Source of the DNA: Rotaria macrura
Taxonomy: Eukaryota > Rotifera > Eurotatoria > Philodinida > Philodinidae
DNA: 64,000 nt
Assembly: GCA_900239685.1 (NCBI GenBank)
Contig: OENT01000062.1
Location: 124,001 to 188,000 of the forward strand
Direction: 5' to 3'
In this document: positions 56,393-64,000 of the stretch, in pieces
How the letters are laid out: each line of letters opens with the position of its first letter
How positions within the stretch are numbered: the stretch's first letter is position 1
Position numbers and translations under genes: made by a program
Notes under the pieces: model-generated
Database searches by the model: none
What the model saw: only the letters and a program-made list of their open reading frames with translations
Told to the model about the DNA's origin: nothing

Positions 56393-59300
56393 TCATATGA
56401 ATACCAGTACTGGTGATTAAAGTAATAAAACTGTTTAGCCGCATAATGATTGATAATGCTTGATTTTAAATAATAAACACATTTGAAGTTGTAATTTAAA
56501 AATAAAATTCTAATAACCCGAGCTATTAGTCTGTGCTTCGGTCACGATAAGAAACAAAGGGCGGAAAGTAAATGTAGACTATATTGTTCCAATACGAAAG
56601 TGTACATGTAGAAATCGACGATATCCAATGGATTACGATTCAACCTGGCCATGCGAATTTAGGTATATATCGAATAAGTTTCATTTCATTTAGTCATACT
56701 CCCATCAACACACATCCCCTGACTCATTGAGTATGGGTATGGTTAGCATTTTAAAGCATAATCTGGTTCATTGACGCTCTTTTATTTGAACGTAAGTTAC
56801 ATTTGACCTAAAAGCGATCATTCTTTAGGACATTTTTCTCGTTTGTTGAAACTTTGATAAGGAAAAGGTTTGCAAATGAACAGTTATTTTGATTGTTTTG
56901 AATCTTTGATTGGCGTCAAGCAGAGTATATATATGATTTCAAGATATCGAGATGCGCCGATGAACTAGTATTATATCTTGCTCACTAACTTACATCCATT
57001 CACGTTTGCTGATCTTTCTTTCAGCGATTTACAACGAATAAACAGTGAAGTTGAACAAGAATTTCTATACAACTGAATTCTAGGAATTAATTGATTGTCT
57101 CATATCCATATTTTCACAAATCTATTTCATATTCTAAACACATCTGACGTATACTAATTGTGTTTCGAAGTAGAGGTCTAAAAAAACCCTGGATTATTTT
57201 CGTAGTGGATAGGGTCAAACTACTACCGTTGATGAATGATTATATGGTACATTTCTTTGCTAGAGTTAAAATTTGAAGAATGAATTCTGTCCTTCTCTCA
57301 TGCATTAATACTCGTCATGTCTGTCGTCTTCTTAAATTATAAATGAAACGGGTCTCGAAACATTTTATTACACTCTAGTATGCTTACCAGTAGCTGCTGT
57401 CACTGATTCAACTAGACATAACTAGTCCATTTTCAATCACTTATTTTACTGAAAAAAATAATCACTTTTCGTCATTTTTGGTAAAAATCAAGTATCTATG
57501 AATAAAGATCTCAAATGTAGTGCTATTATTATACTTCTATTGATTATTAAGACAATATTGTGTTCTTACGAATTATGATGCAAATTCGTCGAACAAAATT
57601 TCGAACACTGACAGTTCCAAAATTCATAAAATCCCTGATTCAGCACTTTTCATCGAATCTAACGGTAAGATTCTCGTATGATATTACTGAAAGATCTTTT
57701 AGTATTCATTCGCGATTTTGGATTAATTTGTTGAGTTTTTCGTTCGATCACTCGTATTTGAGCAGCGTGTTCGTTTAATTTAATTGAAAAGTTATTGCTC
57801 AGTTTAAGTTATAGTCAAGGAAAATCGATCAATATGCAATCGTTTAAACAAGAATGGCGATGGCCTAATGAACTTTATATGCATCATGAATAAGTTTGAT
57901 CAGCTGTTGATCTATCTTATTGTTGTCATGTTGAAGAATCGAAAATGAGTCATACAAAAACAAATATTCTCTTATGTATGTATTTGTCAAGTCATGAAGA
58001 CGAGTTTCGTTTCTGTTAATTAAGATGATTGATGGCAAGAAGATTACACCTGTTTTACATTGATGATAGTTCAAACTTTTATCTTTGATCTCAATAGGTT
58101 TACTATTCACCTTATTCTTTTGTGTGTTGAACTATCTTCGTGCTTGTTGTTCTCATGCTCACTTGTCCGATTCCCAGATTAAACAGAATTATGAAAATAA
58201 CACCGTGCGATAAATGTTGACACTATCATAATGTTTGATATTCAATAAGATCATGCAAAATTTTTCCATCAAGCTAGATAAAGGGAAGATTCTAGTATCT
58301 TCATCGATTTAGTTAGTCGTCACCATTACTACCATTGTACATAAGAAAAGGCGATATCGTACTAACTAATGTCGAAGTTGATGTATGATAAAGAAAATTT
58401 GTAGCTAATGATTTGGTGATAGTCATGAAATTGTTTTTTTTCTGTTGCATTACCAAGATTTTTCAGTTTCATGTAATAGAGCAATCATATCGAACACACT
58501 GTACAACTCGGAACTTCATGCACAATGAGTAGAAGAATTTAGACGTAGTGCAATGAAAAGTCGATGATTCAGATATTCAAGTTCTTGCAGATGACTAAGA
58601 GGGCATACAATATACATACTTAGTAAAAATGATAGAATTATTAATCAATCATATAAATATAAGCAAGTACTACTACAAACAACGTTGAACTTAAACATGA
58701 TAAATCGAAGAATACATATGTAGAAATATTAGACAATCTAGATTATACCTTATTTGTACTCCATAGTTTCGTTCTAATGCATGGAAATACTAGTTAAGTA
58801 AACATTGCGCTCGAACTTTCAAGATGTTGAGATACATTTAAATATCCTTCGACATAAAAAAGAAACACATATCTCATTGGGAAGATAATGAAATATGGCT
58901 ATAAAAACTCGAATTATAAACATTTTTGATTAGGAATGCATCTCAAATTTCTTCGTTGTAAGAAATGCTTTCGAACTTCGTAGTTTTGCATTGAAATAAA
59001 AAGGAATTTTTGTAATAACATATATGCCATTGAATTCTTTGTGTATTATTCCATCGACATATAATATTGACATGGAAAGAAGATGGATTCAAGTATCTGC
59101 ATAAGAATAATGCAGATACTTGAATCGATGATCTCGAGAGATTTGTTTTCTTTTCCAAAGATAAATTTTGTTCAGATGTAAATTACGAAAGGGATACAAA
59201 GTCACTTAATTCTTATAGATGAGTAGATTGATGTTGAACTCATACTGTTAGATTGTAGCATGAATTCAATGGTTCATTCACATTGGTATTAAACTTAAAC

Positions 59301-61681
59301 TCTATTTTTATAAGTCTTTTTGATCTTTCCAGGAAATGTTGACATGAGATTTATTTTCAAATGTACAAGTGTAGAACGAATGAACGACAATATTAGTTCA
59401 TCTTCAAATAAGTGCCTGAAAAAGTTGTTTTTTGTTTGAATAATATGGGATGTTTGTTACACTACGGTTTGTCTAATTTTAAGTATGATTCAATGTATGT
59501 AGATCGACCTGAACTAATCTTCAACGGTTGCTTCAGTGAAATCTTGCAAGTTCCATAACTCAGAATATTAGCAAGTATCTAGAGATGAATCGTTTGAAAA
59601 GTTGCCTAGACTTCCGTGCAATTAGGTCTGTGAAATATTCAACTTGTCGTTACACAAGTTCTTATCCTTCAATAGTTAGTGTAGGAAGACGATAATGTAA
59701 ACATACAATCATTAAACTGCATTGGCGAAATAAAATTACGAATTTTCTACAAGAAACTTTCGATGGATATGAAGCATCATAGTTTTTATCCTTTCGTTGA
59801 CTTTCATGTGTTTTCCAATATGACACATATTTGACTAAGAATTCTAATAAATATATACAAAACTCTTCACAAAATCTGACACATTCATTTCAATAGTAAA
59901 CAGATATGGCAACGTCACTTTGGTGATTTTATCAATAGATAGAATTTAATTATTTATAGCAAATCGACCCGATTAGCAAAATGTTTCTTTATTATATCTA
60001 ATTGAAATGCAATCAATTTTATTTATCAATAAAAAAATAAGAGAATAGTTTTGCCAAATAAAAATTGAATTATATTCGAACTCAAAACAGAAAACACATT
60101 AGAATTATATTCAACTAAAAATACATAAGAATTGTATGAATGAATTTTAATTATTTGATATTCTTTCATGCTGGACTACATGCAGTCAAATATTGAAGAA
60201 AGAAACCTTGTCTTCTTATCCTTGTCCTTTTATCAAGTGGTATGTATGATAGGGTGTGGTTGTAGGTGTGATCTATTATTTCAATATTACTCGTAGTCGA
60301 ACCCACATGTCTTGAGATGATTCTATTTCAATATATTTTGCAATTATATCGAATTAAATCTGGTGTAGACATATAAGTTTATAGCTTTCTTTATGTATAC
60401 TTAGTTTTTGTTCATACACAAGTGATAATGAAATCAGTACTACACATAAATGAAAATTATATGGAGTAAACATGGCGACGAGATGGAATTACACCAATAG
60501 ATAAGAATTATTTAGAGTGCAATGCACTTTTCTGACGTTCATATCCACTAATAATAATAAAATATGTCATAAAAGTTAATTTCAAGAAAAAATACTTCAC
60601 GAACACGGACTCTAACCAACAAAAACAGGCTTTTGTGAAATGTTGTTATTCTGTTTTTCTTTTATCATGGTAAACATAGATAAGGAATGAAACTCAGTAA
60701 TTCTTACGTGTGCTTCCGATAATGAGGTAGAAGTTCATCGATGATTGCACTTTGGTCAATCAGTTGGATGGAGTTCCGTAATAGGTATGATTCAAATAAA
60801 AATCTTGTAAAGTTAATGAAAACTTTACATTCAAGTATTCTGTTTCGATTTATTCGAAAATTTACGAACGGTGTTAAATATTTTTGTGTCAAAGTAGCTA
60901 CTGGATTTCCATGAGTATTTCTTATATTTATTCATTCACTTTATATGATCATCATACGAGAATAGTCCACATTTTATGAGTATGGAATAACTATGCAACA
61001 CTAATTCATTCTGTGATTCGGACAACGTTACTGATTATTAAACTTAAGGAGACAACCGTTTCAATTTTTTTGTTCGTTTGCAAATTCATTAAATATGGAT
61101 AAGATTTTAAATTCGTTTTCTAAGATAAAAGCAAACGAAACTGTAACAATTAGGCTTAGACCTGAAATCAATCAGGTACGAGTGACAATTGGAAGCAAAG
61201 GGTGCCTGTCACGTTGTTATTTTTTCTTTTCATTTTATGCATAGGCGAGGGCTTACGTCGTCTTGTTTCTTCTTTTTCTCTCTCCAATACGTGTTCTGCA
61301 GTAATCAAATACGCGAAAAAGGACAAAGGCAAACATTTTCTTTGGCTTCAACATTGATAAATGAAATAGGATCGGCAACCACAATGACATGCTTTATCGT
61401 CGATGGTGCAAGCGTGCACACGGTCAGCCGTTTTATGTCAATATTGTTATCATTTAGATTTTTTTCTACTATTTACTAGTATTCATTGCCCTTCTACTTC
61501 AACACAGTGCATTTTCATCGGTATCTCTTTTAGTCTTATGTGTATGCTTCCTTCATAAGACATCATATTTAAATAGAGAATTTATCGATAGATGACTTAT
61601 ACTTCTATTTTCTGATTATAAGCATATGAATTCATTGTACTTCTAGAAAGACACAAAGTTATTGTTTTAGTCAGAGAAATA
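56393..61681. other. Long gene-poor interval upstream of malic enzyme
   Basis: About 5.3 kb. The first 100 bases hold the preceding gene's polyadenylation signals. The remainder shows only short unsupported frames. Just before 61682 the sequence TATTGTTTTAG, followed by TCAGAGAAATA, looks like a splice acceptor in front of the malic enzyme start. Confidence 0.4.
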
Positions 61682-63876
<2,195 letters not shown>

Positions 63877-63981
63877 TTTCAAAGTTAACATATCGTTTTG
63901 TATGAATTATGATATGCTCTCCTCTTTGAATAGTTGACTAAATTCTCCATCGTTCTTTTTCTTGTGTGCTTCGGTTAACTG

Positions 63982-63987
63982 AATAAA
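63982..63987 (+). terminator. Candidate polyadenylation signal of malic enzyme
   Basis: AATAAA lies about 105 bases after the stop codon and is the first good hexamer, close to the window end. Confidence 0.6.
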
Positions 63988-64000
63988 TTGAATACGTCAA

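Overview
This window is AT-rich invertebrate nuclear DNA. It has spliceosomal GT-AG introns, animal gene families and many small non-autonomous DNA transposons. Three traits fit a rotifer best, probably a bdelloid: a large single-exon NACHT protein, a single-exon rhodopsin-like receptor with an ERH motif, and numerous 50-70 bp introns mixed with a few kilobase-size ones. This assignment is inference from gene style; no taxonomic marker was available.

Layout. (1) 141-10968 (+): the 3' part of a voltage-gated sodium channel alpha-subunit gene, 18 exons from the end of the domain I-II linker through domains II, III and IV to the stop codon. Domain I lies outside the window. (2) 13728-16785 (-): a decayed purple acid phosphatase gene with two in-frame TAG codons and a frameshift, bordered on its 5' side by a 1.3 kb transposon-like element. 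(3) 19305-20785: a dead mariner copy and a fold-back repeat. (4) 21564-27134 (-): one 1856-residue intronless ORF for a NACHT NTPase. (5) 27760-34596: a graveyard of small DNA elements, including a three-level nest, several with visible target-site duplications. (6) 35393-36060 (-): a small three-exon gene resembling ADISSP/C20orf27. (7) 36061-47614: no convincing gene, but two more hAT-like elements. (8) 47615-48601 (+): a single-exon rhodopsin-type GPCR. (9) 50043-51602 (+): a single-exon membrane-anchored FAD-dependent oxidoreductase. (10) 55637-56392 (+): a single-pass membrane protein of unknown family. (11) 61682-63876 (+): a complete ten-exon NADP-type malic enzyme.

The genes do not form one pathway or an operon. 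They are independent eukaryotic transcription units separated by non-coding DNA. I found no CRISPR array, prokaryotic mobile element, tRNA or rRNA, and no clear new multi-gene system. The most useful points are the NACHT protein with possible lipid-modification signals at both ends, the transposon families with their nesting and target-site evidence, the phosphatase pseudogene, and the splice-acceptor-like sequence just before several start codons. Exon edges were read by eye from splice sites, reading-frame continuity and family resemblance.
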